The notes beneath the pieces are model-generated. The model was not told the DNA's origin. It did no database searches and saw nothing but the letters and a program-made list of their open reading frames with translations. Made by a program: the position numbers and the translations under genes. A stretch of DNA of 34,096 nucleotides, from the NCBI GenBank assembly GCA_902529795.1, contig CABZXY010000008.1:1-34096 (forward strand), given 5' to 3'. Of this stretch, positions 1 to 8,244 are shown piece after piece. The DNA comes from an uncultured Alphaproteobacteria bacterium (GTDB taxonomy: Bacteria; Pseudomonadota; Alphaproteobacteria; HIMB59). How positions within the stretch are numbered: position 1 is the first letter of the stretch; the number at the start of each line of letters is the position of its first letter.

Positions 1-439
1 GTACTAATTTAAAATAATTGAGCCTATCTATATTAAATTTAAAACCATTTTTTGATTTATGGTAATTATATTCATCTAAGAAAAAATTATTTTCAAGCAT
101 AAGATTAGATTGCTTAATACAATATTGTAAATAAACAGAGCGACAATATTCACTAGGTCTTCTTATAAAACAAATAATTTTTACTTTATTGCCATATGTC
201 TTGAATAAAATATTAATATATTTTAGCCAATTATGGGGGTCATAATTTAAAATTTCTTCATTTGAAATTAAATACTTTCTTTGAGAATTGATCATATTCT
301 TTACTTCTTCTTTATTACACTTTTTGAATGTCTTGTAATTAAGAAGGATTATAAATTTTTTTTTTTCTAATAGTTTAAAATATTTTTTTTGAATAAAAGT
401 TGAAGAAGTTCTGGGAAGGCCTATGTGAAGATAAAGCAT
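1..439 (-). CDS. Sulfotransferase-like protein, partial (C-terminus off the left edge)
   Basis: An open frame of 146 codons reads leftward from an ATG at 439 and runs off the window without a stop. The N-terminus (MLYLHIGLPRTSSTF) matches the PAPS-binding 5'-phosphosulfate loop of sulfotransferases (IGxPRTGTT type). A second segment around residue 90 (FIRRPSEYCRSVYLQY) matches the 3'-phosphate motif with R, P, S and Y in the expected spacing. Such enzymes in glycan clusters add sulfate to surface sugars, and the glycan genes to its right support that role. One glycine of the loop is replaced by serine. The C-terminal half is not visible, so the acceptor cannot be guessed. A 29-bp repeat with a TATAAT box lies 53 bases upstream and may be its promoter. 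Confidence 0.7.
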   Translation of the reverse strand, partial: MLYLHIGLPRTSSTFIQKKYFKLLEKKKFIILLNYKTFKKCNKEEVKNMINSQRKYLISNEEILNYDPHNWLKYINILFKTYGNKVKIICFIRRPSEYCRSVYLQYCIKQSNLMLENNFFLDEYNYHKSKNGFKFNIDRLNYFKLV

Positions 440-491
440 TTTAATTATTCAATATAATATTGGTTTATTCCTCATTATTTAAATATTTTAA

Positions 492-520
492 ATTTTATTC
501 GAGTAAGATTATAGAAAAAT
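492..520. repeat. 29-bp direct repeat, left copy, with a leftward TATAAT box
   Basis: This copy is identical over 29 bases to 2532-2560, in the same orientation and exactly 2040 bases apart. Read leftward it contains a perfect TATAAT (508-513) followed by CTTACTCG. It lies upstream of the leftward sulfotransferase-like gene that starts at 439. No good -35 box is visible. It may be a promoter duplicated with glycan cassettes, or a recombination scar. Confidence 0.75.
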
Positions 521-606
521 AAATAAAGAGATTTTCAGAAAATTTATTTTAAAAGGTTTTTTGTTAGAATATATTGTAGGTTGATATGGAGTTAATCCAG
601 TAGCAA

Positions 607-714
607 ATGTTTCAAGCAAAGAAGCACAAACCTGCTAAAATACTCAATAAAATAAAGAGTTTTTGGAAAGCATTTAGTTTTACTGTAAAGTTACTAAATT
701 ATGATCATGCGTAA
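607..714 (+). CDS. Possible 35-residue basic peptide or gene remnant
   Basis: An ATG-initiated frame of 35 codons, rich in lysine (MFQAKKHKPAKILNKIKSFW...), directly follows an in-frame TAG. It overlaps the first possible start of the ATP-grasp gene. There is no convincing ribosome-binding site and no family is recognised. The rest of the stretch 440-700 holds only the repeat at 492-520. This could be the debris of an older gene at a rearranged boundary. Confidence 0.2.
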   Translation: MFQAKKHKPAKILNKIKSFWKAFSFTVKLLNYDHA

Positions 715-1591
715 GGGTGTGGTGAAAATTATGTTTAAGCAAGCAATAAAACCTATTTATTACACCTTGATAAAAGTCATTCCTAGAAACAATTTTGGAG
801 ATAAAATTTTTTCTTTAATTCATTTTTACATAACTTTTCGTCAGTTACCTAATCAAAAAAAGCTGCTGCGTAACTATCTATTTAAACTTAAACACAGCTA
901 CGAAGGCTACAATCCACTTAGAGCCTATATTACTGACAAAGCGTTTGTTAAAGATTATGTTAAAGCGAAAATCGGAGATGTATATAATGTTCCAACAATT
1001 AAAGTTCTTAGTAGCCTAGATGAAGCAAAAGACTTCAACTTTCCACAGCGTTGTTGTATCAAGCCAACGCATCTAAGCGGAGCAGTGATATTGAGAGAGA
1101 ATGACGAAAAAATAGATTTTTCGGTTATTGAAAAATGGTTTATCACGAATCGTTACGAATTAACGCGCCAAAAGCATTTGCGCTACCTAAAGCCAAAACT
1201 TATAGTTGAACCGTTAATTTTTAACACTACTAAAAATTTAGACTATAAGTTTTTTTGCTATAAGGGAAAAGCTAAATTTTTACAAATAGATATTGACAGA
1301 AGGTCAAATCACACTCGTTTGTATTACGACAGAGATTGGAATAAGCAAGGATTTAGTATTATTCATCCAATGTCCTCCAAAAATATTGATAAACCAGTTA
1401 ATTTCGAATTAATGCTGAGTGTAGCTGATAAATTAAGTAGAGACTTCGAGTTTATACGTGTAGATCTTTATACAAATGGTAAAAAAATATATTTAGGTGA
1501 GTTAAGCAATTTTCCTGAAAACGGAAATGCATATTTTGTTCCAAGAGAAGCCGAGGAGATTGGTTCTAAGTTGTTATTTAATGAAACATAG
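701..1591 (+). CDS. TupA-like ATP-grasp protein of glycan biosynthesis
   Basis: The 296-residue product fits the TupA-like ATP-grasp family (PF14305), found in capsule and teichuronic-acid-type clusters and thought to ligate or modify surface glycans. Diagnostic stretches are DKAFVKDYVKAKIGDVYNVP (residues about 79-98), IKPTHLSGAVI near 120, DYKFFCYKGKAKFLQID near 180-196, and the C-terminal VDLYTNGKKIYLGELSNFP with the acidic metal-binding residues. The start is uncertain: ATG at 731 has a GGTGA five bases upstream and may be the true one, giving 286 residues. The gene is visibly richer in G+C than the neighbours at 1810-6345, as if it came from another source. It sits alone on the plus strand between two leftward genes, inside the pair of 29-bp repeats. 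Confidence 0.75.
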   Translation: MIMRKGVVKIMFKQAIKPIYYTLIKVIPRNNFGDKIFSLIHFYITFRQLPNQKKLLRNYLFKLKHSYEGYNPLRAYITDKAFVKDYVKAKIGDVYNVPTIKVLSSLDEAKDFNFPQRCCIKPTHLSGAVILRENDEKIDFSVIEKWFITNRYELTRQKHLRYLKPKLIVEPLIFNTTKNLDYKFFCYKGKAKFLQIDIDRRSNHTRLYYDRDWNKQGFSIIHPMSSKNIDKPVNFELMLSVADKLSRDFEFIRVDLYTNGKKIYLGELSNFPENGNAYFVPREAEEIGSKLLFNET

Positions 1592-1613
1592 CGTTAAATA
1601 GAAAAGGAACTAG

Positions 1614-1739
1614 ACAATACACTACGCACAGACGAAAAGAATTAAGCTTATCGAAGAATTCCAAAAGAAGGGAATACAACTTAAGAATGAAGAAGTGAAT
1701 ACTGATAATGTCCTTGCTTGTAATCATGAATTCTCATGA
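1614..1739 (+). other. Gene-poor spacer with a start-less open stretch
   Basis: Between the ATP-grasp gene and the methyltransferase (1592-1809) there is no gene with a start. One plus-strand frame stays open for 41 codons from a TAG to a TGA and reads like ordinary protein (KRIKLIEEFQKKGIQ...). It has no initiation codon and no recognised family. It may be a remnant of a lost gene. Confidence 0.2.
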
Positions 1740-1809
1740 CAAGATAAGTATCAAAACTTTTGTAGTGAACTAGTACAGTAGATTAGTGAATATGATTTTA
1801 AAGGATTAA

Positions 1810-2526
1810 TTATTTAAATATTTTAATTAAATGTAAATTACCAGGATGCCCCCAATTTCTTCCAATATATTCAAAAGACAACTCATGTTTTATTAAAATT
1901 CTTTCAATTTGTTGCATCGAATATGAAAAATTACGATGTGGATGAGATCTTCCAAAAAATTTGAAATTATACTTTGAAAAGTGGATACTGGTATAAAATA
2001 CAAAGTTTTTTTTTGTGATTTTAAGTAAATTTTTAATGAGTGTATTGATATCCTTGGTGTTTAAATGAGTAAATAAACTGTTTGCAAAAATAAAATTAGG
2101 TTCAGAATTTACTTCACTAAAATCAAATGAACTATTAATAATAAATTGAGGATTTTTAACTTTAATAATTTCAGAGGATATTTCTTTTTCTAGAGCTAAG
2201 TCAATAAGTAGTTGTTCTTTATCGAAACCTACATAGCAATTCTTATCTAGAAATTTAATTAAAAATCGGCCATATCTCAGCGAACCACAACCTAAGTCAA
2301 GAAAAATATCAGATTTCTTTAGTCCTAATTCAGTAATTATTGAATTATAAATAGCGTTTCCATAAAGTTCATAATCAAAACCAACATAATTTCTATAACC
2401 TTTTCTATTTATACCTTTTTTACCTTCTGGATTAATATATTCTGCAAGAAAATTGTAAATTATTCTTCTTAAATATAGGATAATTTCGCTATTATATAAT
2501 TTACTATTTTTTAATATTGTTAACAT
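1810..2526 (-). CDS. SAM-dependent class I methyltransferase
   Basis: This is a 238-residue protein with the class I methyltransferase motif I at about residues 96-104 (FLDLGCGSLRYG), followed by the acidic end of strand 2 (VGFDKEQLL) and a motif like FIFANSLFTHL for strand 4. The acceptor is unknown. Its place among sulfotransferase, ATP-grasp, aminotransferase and oxidoreductase genes suggests methylation of a sugar or lipid of the cell surface. The start lies six bases downstream (leftward) of the right copy of the 29-bp repeat. The TATAAT box there would give a leader of about 15 bases with no ribosome-binding site. It is more AT-rich than the ATP-grasp gene next to it. Confidence 0.75.
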   Translation of the reverse strand: MLTILKNSKLYNSEIILYLRRIIYNFLAEYINPEGKKGINRKGYRNYVGFDYELYGNAIYNSIITELGLKKSDIFLDLGCGSLRYGRFLIKFLDKNCYVGFDKEQLLIDLALEKEISSEIIKVKNPQFIINSSFDFSEVNSEPNFIFANSLFTHLNTKDINTLIKNLLKITKKNFVFYTSIHFSKYNFKFFGRSHPHRNFSYSMQQIERILIKHELSFEYIGRNWGHPGNLHLIKIFK

Positions 2527-2531
2527 TTCAT

Positions 2532-2560
2532 ATTTTATTCGAGTAAGATTATAGAAAAAT
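2532..2560. repeat. 29-bp direct repeat, right copy, with a leftward TATAAT box
   Basis: This is a perfect copy of 492-520. The TATAAT (2548-2553 read leftward) is suitably placed to transcribe the methyltransferase gene. The repeat stops at 2560, and the homology of the truncated aminotransferase begins at 2564, so it marks a rearrangement junction. Confidence 0.75.
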
Positions 2561-2563
2561 TAA

Positions 2564-3586
2564 TTATATGAAAATAAATTTAAGCAAATATTTTTCTCAC
2601 AATATTCTATAACATTTTCTAGTGCAACAGCAGCTTTTGACTCTCTAATTAGTACTTTTAATTTTCCTAAAGGTACAAAAGTACTTTCAACTGAATTAAT
2701 CTTTAATACTTTTTTTTTAAATATTATTTCTCGTGAATGGAAAATTGATTTTTTAAAATTGGATAAAGAATTTAAACTACCCAATAGTTTTGAACTTATA
2801 AATTCAGATTATAAGATTATTTTATTAACTCATCCTTTTGGAATAATCCAAAAGTTTGAAAAAATAAGAAAATTTGCTAAAGAAAATAATATCTTAATAA
2901 TAGAGGATTGCTCTCATGCTATTGGAGGGCAAATTGATTATAGTACAGTAGGTATCGATTCAGATTTTAGAATATTTAGCATAGGCGGAAAGATGATATC
3001 TGGTGGAGAAGGGGGGGTGTTATTAACAAATGATAAAACATCATATAACAAATTAATCATATCTAGCCATCCTTTCAGGAGTGAATTTCAAACTAATATT
3101 GAAAATCAATTTTATCATGAATTTTCGTCACCAAAAAAAAATAGAATCAATCCTATAAACGCTATTTTTGCCAATTATGATTTAAAAAATTTTACAAAAA
3201 AAAATTTTATTATTAATAAAAATATAACGAATTTTAACAAGTTAATTGACAAAATAAATTTTTCAAAAAATATTATCGAATACATCAAACCAGAAAAAAA
3301 TGTAACTTATGGAGGATTTTTTTTTGGCTATCCAATAAGAATTAACGATAAAAATGTTTTAAAAAAATTATTAAAATTTTCTGATATTTTTTTAACTTAT
3401 CCTTGGATTGATTTTAAAAACCTTAATTCAATATACTTTCAAAATAATGAATTTTTTCTAAAGAGGTATCCCTCAGATGAAATTCTTAATGATAAAGATT
3501 TTTTAATTTTTATTAATTATAAATACTTAACTTATAATTATTTATCTTTTAAAATTTTTTTTAGGTCAATATTTAATGATATATGA
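2564..3586 (+). pseudogene. DegT/DnrJ/EryC1/StrS aminotransferase, 5'-truncated
   Basis: The frame is open from 2564, straight after an in-frame TAA, and encodes a PLP-dependent sugar aminotransferase of the DegT family. Aligned from memory with ArnB, the first readable residues (YENKFKQIFFSQYS...FSSATAAF) match about residue 38 onward, so about 37 N-terminal residues and the start codon are gone. The rest is intact: the PLP-binding SSATAA, the aspartate in IIEDCSHAIGG, and the Schiff-base lysine in SIGGKMISGGEGG (codon 2990-2992). The only near-standard start is a TTG at 2759, which would discard the PLP phosphate-binding segment. An ATG at 2568 is in another frame and stops after 14 codons. 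The truncation abuts the right 29-bp repeat. It overlaps the next gene by 11 bases, so it was once an operon partner. It is probably non-functional unless it starts at a rare codon. Confidence 0.75.
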
Positions 3587-4955
3587 TTTTAATCAAGAGA
3601 CTAATTTTTTCAAAGATAAGATATTTGACTATTGCATAGTGGGTTCAGGACTAGCAGGATCAATAATATCAAATAATTTAATTCTCAAAAATCCTAAGTA
3701 TAAAATTTTATTAGTTGAATTTGGCGGTAGATCGTTTGACCATAAAATAATTTCAACAGTTTTTCAAAAAAATAAATATATCAATAAATCTTTTGTAAGT
3801 GGTTTAGGAGGTTCAACAAATACTTGGGCAGGTACGTTAAGTATTCCTAATCTTGAAGAATTAAAAGATTTAAATATTACAAAAGAAACTTTAGATAAAT
3901 ATCAAGCAAAGGTAAAAAAAGAATTAAATATACATTCCCCATTATCTTATAAATCAAATCCTATTTTTAAAAAAAATAAAAATCCATTAAGAGCAAAAAA
4001 TTTATTACTTACTGAAAGTTATGATCTTTTAATAAATTCTTATGTTCAGAGTATTTTTTCTGATAAAAAAAAAATTAAGTATTTAAAGATAAAGAGTAAC
4101 AATTTTAAAAATAGTTCAAAATTATTTTCTAAAAATTTTATTCTTTGCAATAATTCATACTCTATTATTCAGCTATTATTAAATTCTATAAATTCAAAAG
4201 ATTTAAAAATAAATAATATTAATATTGGTAAAAATATATCAAATCACCCAATTATAAATCTTGGCTATTTTGTAAATCATAATAAATATGATCTTGCAGA
4301 CTATACAATTAATAATGATAAAAATTTATATAAAGGATATCGCTTTTTTAAAAAAAATAAATCACATATTAGTTTTTACAGAGTTGATAAAATGAATTTA
4401 AATATTTTTATATTTTATATTAAACAACTTCTGAAAAAAATTTTATTTTTAATTAAATTTAAAAAAGATTTTAAATATTTAAAGATTCCTTTTATTTTTA
4501 AAAACTTTTTTTCAATTAAATATTTAATATTTATGTTTATTGAAATTGATAACTCTGTTAAGTATCAAACAAATCTTTCAAATGTAAAAAATCAATACGG
4601 TAATTATTTTTTAAAACTCAATTTTAATTATAACTTTTTAAAAGATTTTGATTTTGAATATATTTATAAAAAATTAAAGTTAGATTTTAATATTGAGGAC
4701 ATAAATAAAAGTAAAAATCTTTTGTCTTTTGATACTTCACATCATATGGGTGGATTGCTTATGGGTCCGAAATGTAGTAACTCAGTAATAGATTTTAATT
4801 TTAAATATCATAATGCTGATAATTTATATATAATTTCAAATGGAATCTTTCCAAATCATGGCTCTATAAATCCTTCATACCTATTAATTTTACTTTGTTT
4901 TATTTTTGTTGATAAGATTTTCAAAAAAGATGAAAAGACTCCTAAGAATATATGA
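3576..4955 (+). CDS. GMC-type FAD-dependent oxidoreductase
   Basis: The 459-residue protein opens with a dinucleotide-binding fold (YCIVGSGLAGSIISNNLI, residues about 19-36) and an acidic strand end (LLVEFGG). A GLGGSTNTWAG segment near residue 78 is typical of the FAD site of glucose-methanol-choline oxidoreductases. The C-terminus has the GMC active-site region, SHHMGGLLMGP near 391 and NLYIISNGIFPNHGSINPSYL near 420, with the histidine and asparagine expected for catalysis. It probably oxidises a sugar or sugar alcohol during glycan assembly. The middle is extremely rich in lysine, asparagine and isoleucine, reflecting the AT bias. Its start overlaps the end of the DegT gene, indicating one transcript. 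The substrate cannot be inferred. Confidence 0.75.
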   Translation: MIYDFNQETNFFKDKIFDYCIVGSGLAGSIISNNLILKNPKYKILLVEFGGRSFDHKIISTVFQKNKYINKSFVSGLGGSTNTWAGTLSIPNLEELKDLNITKETLDKYQAKVKKELNIHSPLSYKSNPIFKKNKNPLRAKNLLLTESYDLLINSYVQSIFSDKKKIKYLKIKSNNFKNSSKLFSKNFILCNNSYSIIQLLLNSINSKDLKINNINIGKNISNHPIINLGYFVNHNKYDLADYTINNDKNLYKGYRFFKKNKSHISFYRVDKMNLNIFIFYIKQLLKKILFLIKFKKDFKYLKIPFIFKNFFSIKYLIFMFIEIDNSVKYQTNLSNVKNQYGNYFLKLNFNYNFLKDFDFEYIYKKLKLDFNIEDINKSKNLLSFDTSHHMGGLLMGPKCSNSVIDFNFKYHNADNLYIISNGIFPNHGSINPSYLLILLCFIFVDKIFKKDEKTPKNI

Positions 4956-5001
4956 GTAGATTAGTAATTTTTTTTAATTTATATTTTCTAAGTTTATAAT
5001 T

Positions 5002-5881
5002 ATGAAGTCATTATTAAACATATCTGATCTTAGTAAAACCGATTTTTTTGAAATTATTAATAGTGTTGAGATTAAATCTTCTGATTTCGATAATTGTCTT
5101 CTTAATAAAAATATTGGACTAATTTTCGAGAAAAACTCCACAAGAACAAGACTTTCATTTCAAGTTGGCATAAATCAATTAAATGGGAATTTTATTAATA
5201 TTAATTTAAAAGATTTAAATTTAGATAGAATTGAGTCTTTTGAAGATACATTTGAAATAATGGCATGTTATCTGGACTGCCTTGTTTTTAGAACTGTTGA
5301 CCATTCAAAACTTGAAATTGCTAAAAAATATTTTAAGAAACCAGTAATTAACGCTCTGTCAGACATTTCTCATCCTTGTCAAGCTATTTCAGATATTTTT
5401 ACATTAATTGAACATTTTAATCGTAAAGACAATTTTAATATAGTTTGGCTAGGTGATTTAAATAATGTTTTGTATAGTTTAATTGAAACTATTGATTTTT
5501 TTGAGTCTTCTTACATAAATATTTTTACAGATAAAGATATTTATAAAAAAAAAACAAAGATACTTTGATATATCAGAAAAAGTAAATTTTCTGTTTGATA
5601 CTGATAATAAAATTTTAGCAAACGCTGACTGTATTATGACCGATGTTTATAACTCTATGAATGATAGAGAAAATAAAGAAAAAAAATTGATTAAATTTCA
5701 AGTTAATGAGTTGTTAATGAATAATACAAAAAAAGAATGTATTTTTATGCACTGCTTGCCAGCTAAAATTGGCTCAGAGGTAACTGAAAATGTAATTAAA
5801 GGATCAAAATCTATAGTTATTCAACAAGCAAAAAATAGAATGGTAACTCAAAAAGGAATTTTAAAGTGGTTAGATTTTTAG
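5002..5881 (+). pseudogene. argF: Ornithine carbamoyltransferase, split by a frameshift at an A10 run
   Basis: Two adjacent frames (5002-5568 and a second ending at 5881) together encode one ornithine carbamoyltransferase of about 292 residues. The first carries the carbamoyl-phosphate motif STRTR (residues 46-50) and HPCQ (124-127). The second carries TDVYNSMND, in the place of the ornithine-binding SMG loop, and MHCLPA. The break lies in ten consecutive A at 5545-5554. With nine A the frame reads on through FDISEKVNFLFDTDNKILAN into CIMTDVYNSM, a typical ArgF sequence. This may be a real mutation, a sequencing slip, or a gene rescued by polymerase slippage on poly(A). The enzyme makes citrulline for arginine synthesis. 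Its 3' end overlaps the next gene. Confidence 0.85.
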
Positions 5882-6345
5882 TTTTAATAATTATTTTTTT
5901 ATTTGGCTGTGAAATTAATGGCACACAAATTATCAAACCTGAGAAATTTAAATATGATATAATTAAATTCAATACTGTTTCAAAAATACTAGATAATGAA
6001 TTCGCGGCTAATAGCTCCGATCATGAAATTATGAGTGAGATAATTCAGTATTGGTTTGATAATAGAATTAAAACAGATGGATTTGAGGGTAATTTATTTG
6101 TAAATTTAAAAAAAATACAATTTAATAGAGAAAAAAGAAAAGATTACTATAAATTTTCAATTTCTTTGTCATTAGAATTTGTGGAAAAAAAATCTTCAAC
6201 TAACATTAAAAAATATAATGTAAACTCGAATGAATATGGTGAAATTGTTGGTAGTTTTGCTATTAAAGATCAAGATAACCTTGATATAAATTTAATGCAT
6301 AAGGCCCTTGAGAGTATTTCTTCAAAGCTTATAGAGGTAAATTAA
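5866..6345 (+). CDS. Small lipoprotein of unknown function
   Basis: This 159-residue protein starts at a GTG inside the last codons of argF. It has a short hydrophobic signal and a lipobox (FLVLIIIFLFGC, cysteine near residue 15), so it should be lipid-anchored in the periplasm. The rest is soluble, charged and not recognised. Spans near residues 85-115 alternate polar and hydrophobic residues as in a beta-rich fold. Coupling to argF suggests cotranscription but not necessarily shared function. Its stop codon and that of trkH share the bases TTAA at 6342-6345. Confidence 0.6.
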   Translation: MVRFLVLIIIFLFGCEINGTQIIKPEKFKYDIIKFNTVSKILDNEFAANSSDHEIMSEIIQYWFDNRIKTDGFEGNLFVNLKKIQFNREKRKDYYKFSISLSLEFVEKKSSTNIKKYNVNSNEYGEIVGSFAIKDQDNLDINLMHKALESISSKLIEVN

Positions 6346-7790
6346 TTCTTCCAAAATGAGGGGAGAAATAAAATTAAAATGGTAAGCATTTCAAGTCTCC
6401 CTAGAAACATTGTAGCGGTTAAAATTGTTTTAGAATAGTCACTAAGCGATGAATAATTTCCTTCTGGACCAATAATTTCTCCTAAACCGGGTCCAACATT
6501 TGAAATAGCTGAAGCAGCAGCTGAAATACATGTTAAAAAATCTAGACCACTAAACGATAGTAGAAGAGCTGAAGAAGCAAAAGTAAAAATATATAAAAAG
6601 AAAAAACTCATAACTGACTCATATGTTGACTCAGGAATACTTTTATTATTAAAGTAACTAGCAATAACAGCATGAGGTTGAAGCATTTTTTTAAGATGTA
6701 AGTTTAAATATTTCAAGAGTATTTGAAATCTAAATACCTTTAGCCCACCTGTTGTTGATCCTGCGCAACCACCAATAAACATTAAAATTAAAAACAAAAC
6801 TGAAGCGTAATTACCCCAACTTTCAAAATTTTCACTCACATATCCTGTGCCAGAGATGATAGAAATAGTATTAAAAGAAATTGAAATTAATTTTTCAAAA
6901 AAATTCCCATCAATGTAAACTTCGGCAAATAAATATATTATAAAAATAGATACAAATAATATTAATAAAAATATTCTTACCTGATGATCTTTGATGGTTG
7001 CAAAAACATTATTAATACCTGTTTGTGCTATTACTAAAAAGGGAAGGCTGCCAATTATCATAAAAATAATAGCAATAAATAAAATTGAATTGTTTTGAAA
7101 ATAAGCAAAAGATTGATCGTGAGTTGAAAAGCCACCTGTAGAAATTGTTGTGAAACTATGGGCTAAGGCATCAAAAAAATCCATTCCATAAGAAAAATAT
7201 AAAACTATTAGGAATAAAGTCAGAAGAACATATAAGGCCACAATCTTTGATATGACAGATGAGATTTTTGGTAAAAATTTCTCATAAGGGTCATCGCCTT
7301 CTAAATGAAAAAGTTGCATTCCACCGACTCGTAGAAACGGTAAAATAAATAAAGCAATTACTATAATTCCAATACCACCTAACCATTGAAGCATTGCCCT
7401 CCAAATCAGAATTCCTTTTGGAAGATAATCAAGATTATTAATTACAGTTGATCCAGTAGTAGTAATGCCACTCATAGACTCAAAAAGAGCATCTACAACA
7501 CTTAAGTTTACTTTTGTGTAAATAAAAGGGACGGCGCTAAGAAAAGCAAGAAGTATCCAAGATAAAACTGTAATAATGAAGGCCTCTTTTGTAGATATTT
7601 TGAGTTTAACATTTCGATTAGTTATAACGAGTGAACCCCCTACAATGAGATATAAAAGAATGGGAACGGCATATGACTGCCAAGACTCAGTTTGATAAAT
7701 TAACTCAGTAATTAAGGGGATAAAAAGTAAAAAACCTACAGCACATACAACCGTTCCTCCTACTAGCGCAATTGGTTTTAAATTCAGCAT
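6342..7790 (-). CDS. trkH: Trk-type potassium uptake membrane protein TrkH
   Basis: At 482 residues it has the normal length for TrkH, the K+-conducting subunit of the Trk system in the inner membrane. The four pore-loop filters are visible in order: GITTTGSTV near 109, TISTGGFST near 217, ISGTGYVS near 315 and ISNVGPGLG near 430. The GGCAGSTTGG segment near 340 is the conserved intramembrane loop after the third repeat. Hydrophobic segments span the rest of the chain. The partner TrkA is not in the window. It lies six bases downstream of apaG on the same strand and is probably cotranscribed with it. Confidence 0.93.
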   Translation of the reverse strand: MLNLKPIALVGGTVVCAVGFLLFIPLITELIYQTESWQSYAVPILLYLIVGGSLVITNRNVKLKISTKEAFIITVLSWILLAFLSAVPFIYTKVNLSVVDALFESMSGITTTGSTVINNLDYLPKGILIWRAMLQWLGGIGIIVIALFILPFLRVGGMQLFHLEGDDPYEKFLPKISSVISKIVALYVLLTLFLIVLYFSYGMDFFDALAHSFTTISTGGFSTHDQSFAYFQNNSILFIAIIFMIIGSLPFLVIAQTGINNVFATIKDHQVRIFLLILFVSIFIIYLFAEVYIDGNFFEKLISISFNTISIISGTGYVSENFESWGNYASVLFLILMFIGGCAGSTTGGLKVFRFQILLKYLNLHLKKMLQPHAVIASYFNNKSIPESTYESVMSFFFLYIFTFASSALLLSFSGLDFLTCISAAASAISNVGPGLGEIIGPEGNYSSLSDYSKTILTATMFLGRLEMLTILILFLPSFWKN

Positions 7791-7796
7791 TTAAAT

Positions 7797-8189
7797 TTAA
7801 TGAAGATTTTTTTTATTATAGGGACTATCTAAAGAGAAGGTTGGAATATCAATTTTTAGTTGTTCCCCATTATCTTGAGACATAAGGTAAAATCCTTGCA
7901 TTATTCCATTAGATGTTTTTAGTGGAGTACCACTAGTATATTCAAAACTCTCACCAGGTTTAAGTATAGGAAATTCCCCAACTACTCCTTCACCTTGGAT
8001 GTTAATAATTTTTCCATTCGCATCAATAATCACCCAATTTCGATGATTTAACTTTATTGTTATGGGACTAGTATTTTTTATATTAACTTGATATGCCCAA
8101 ACATAATGACTTTCCTGTGGTGAGGATTGATCATCTAGAAAGTATGGAGTTACAGTAACGGTCACACCGCTAGTGGTCTTAGAATACAT
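7797..8189 (-). CDS. apaG: ApaG protein
   Basis: The product of 130 residues matches ApaG, a single immunoglobulin-like beta-sandwich domain found across proteobacteria, linked to diadenosine polyphosphate and magnesium or cobalt phenotypes. Diagnostic stretches are YVWAYQVNIKN, LNHRNWVIIDANGKI, GEGVVGEFPILKPGESFEYTSG and a GIMQGFYLM near the end. I chose the ATG at 8189. A TTG at 8207 would add six residues, but it lies inside a strong hairpin whose right arm ends four bases before the ATG. That hairpin would hide the only G-rich candidate ribosome-binding site. Same strand as fhs upstream and trkH downstream. Confidence 0.93.
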   Translation of the reverse strand: MYSKTTSGVTVTVTPYFLDDQSSPQESHYVWAYQVNIKNTSPITIKLNHRNWVIIDANGKIINIQGEGVVGEFPILKPGESFEYTSGTPLKTSNGIMQGFYLMSQDNGEQLKIDIPTFSLDSPYNKKNLH

Positions 8190-8193
8190 TGAA

Positions 8194-8223
8194 TAACTAT
8201 ACCCCAATTAAGGGGTATAGTTA
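8194..8223. promoter_or_regulatory. 12-bp perfect inverted repeat between fhs and apaG
   Basis: TAACTATACCCC (8194-8205) and GGGGTATAGTTA (8212-8223) pair perfectly around AATTAA. On the leftward transcript the hairpin follows the fhs stop by about 20 bases and ends four bases before the apaG ATG. There is no U-run after it, so an ordinary terminator is unlikely. It could attenuate, stabilise the fhs message, or occlude apaG initiation. Confidence 0.7.
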
Positions 8224-8244
8224 ATTAAATTTGGAATATTAAAA

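Noticed and set aside
955-1146. Leftward frame opposite the ATP-grasp gene
   Set aside because: It is antisense to a clear family match and has no signal of its own.
492-2560. CRISPR array or transposon from the 29-bp repeats
   Set aside because: There are only two copies, 2 kb apart, with no spacers, no inverted ends and no transposase or cas gene.
2560-2784. A 74-codon leftward open frame
   Set aside because: It lies antisense to the DegT homology, which is continuous from 2564 through this stretch, and it shows no family pattern.
3723-3730. GGCGGTAG, the ops/JUMPstart core of polysaccharide operons
   Set aside because: It lies inside the oxidoreductase coding sequence (VEFGGRS), with no leader and no operon start nearby, so it is chance.
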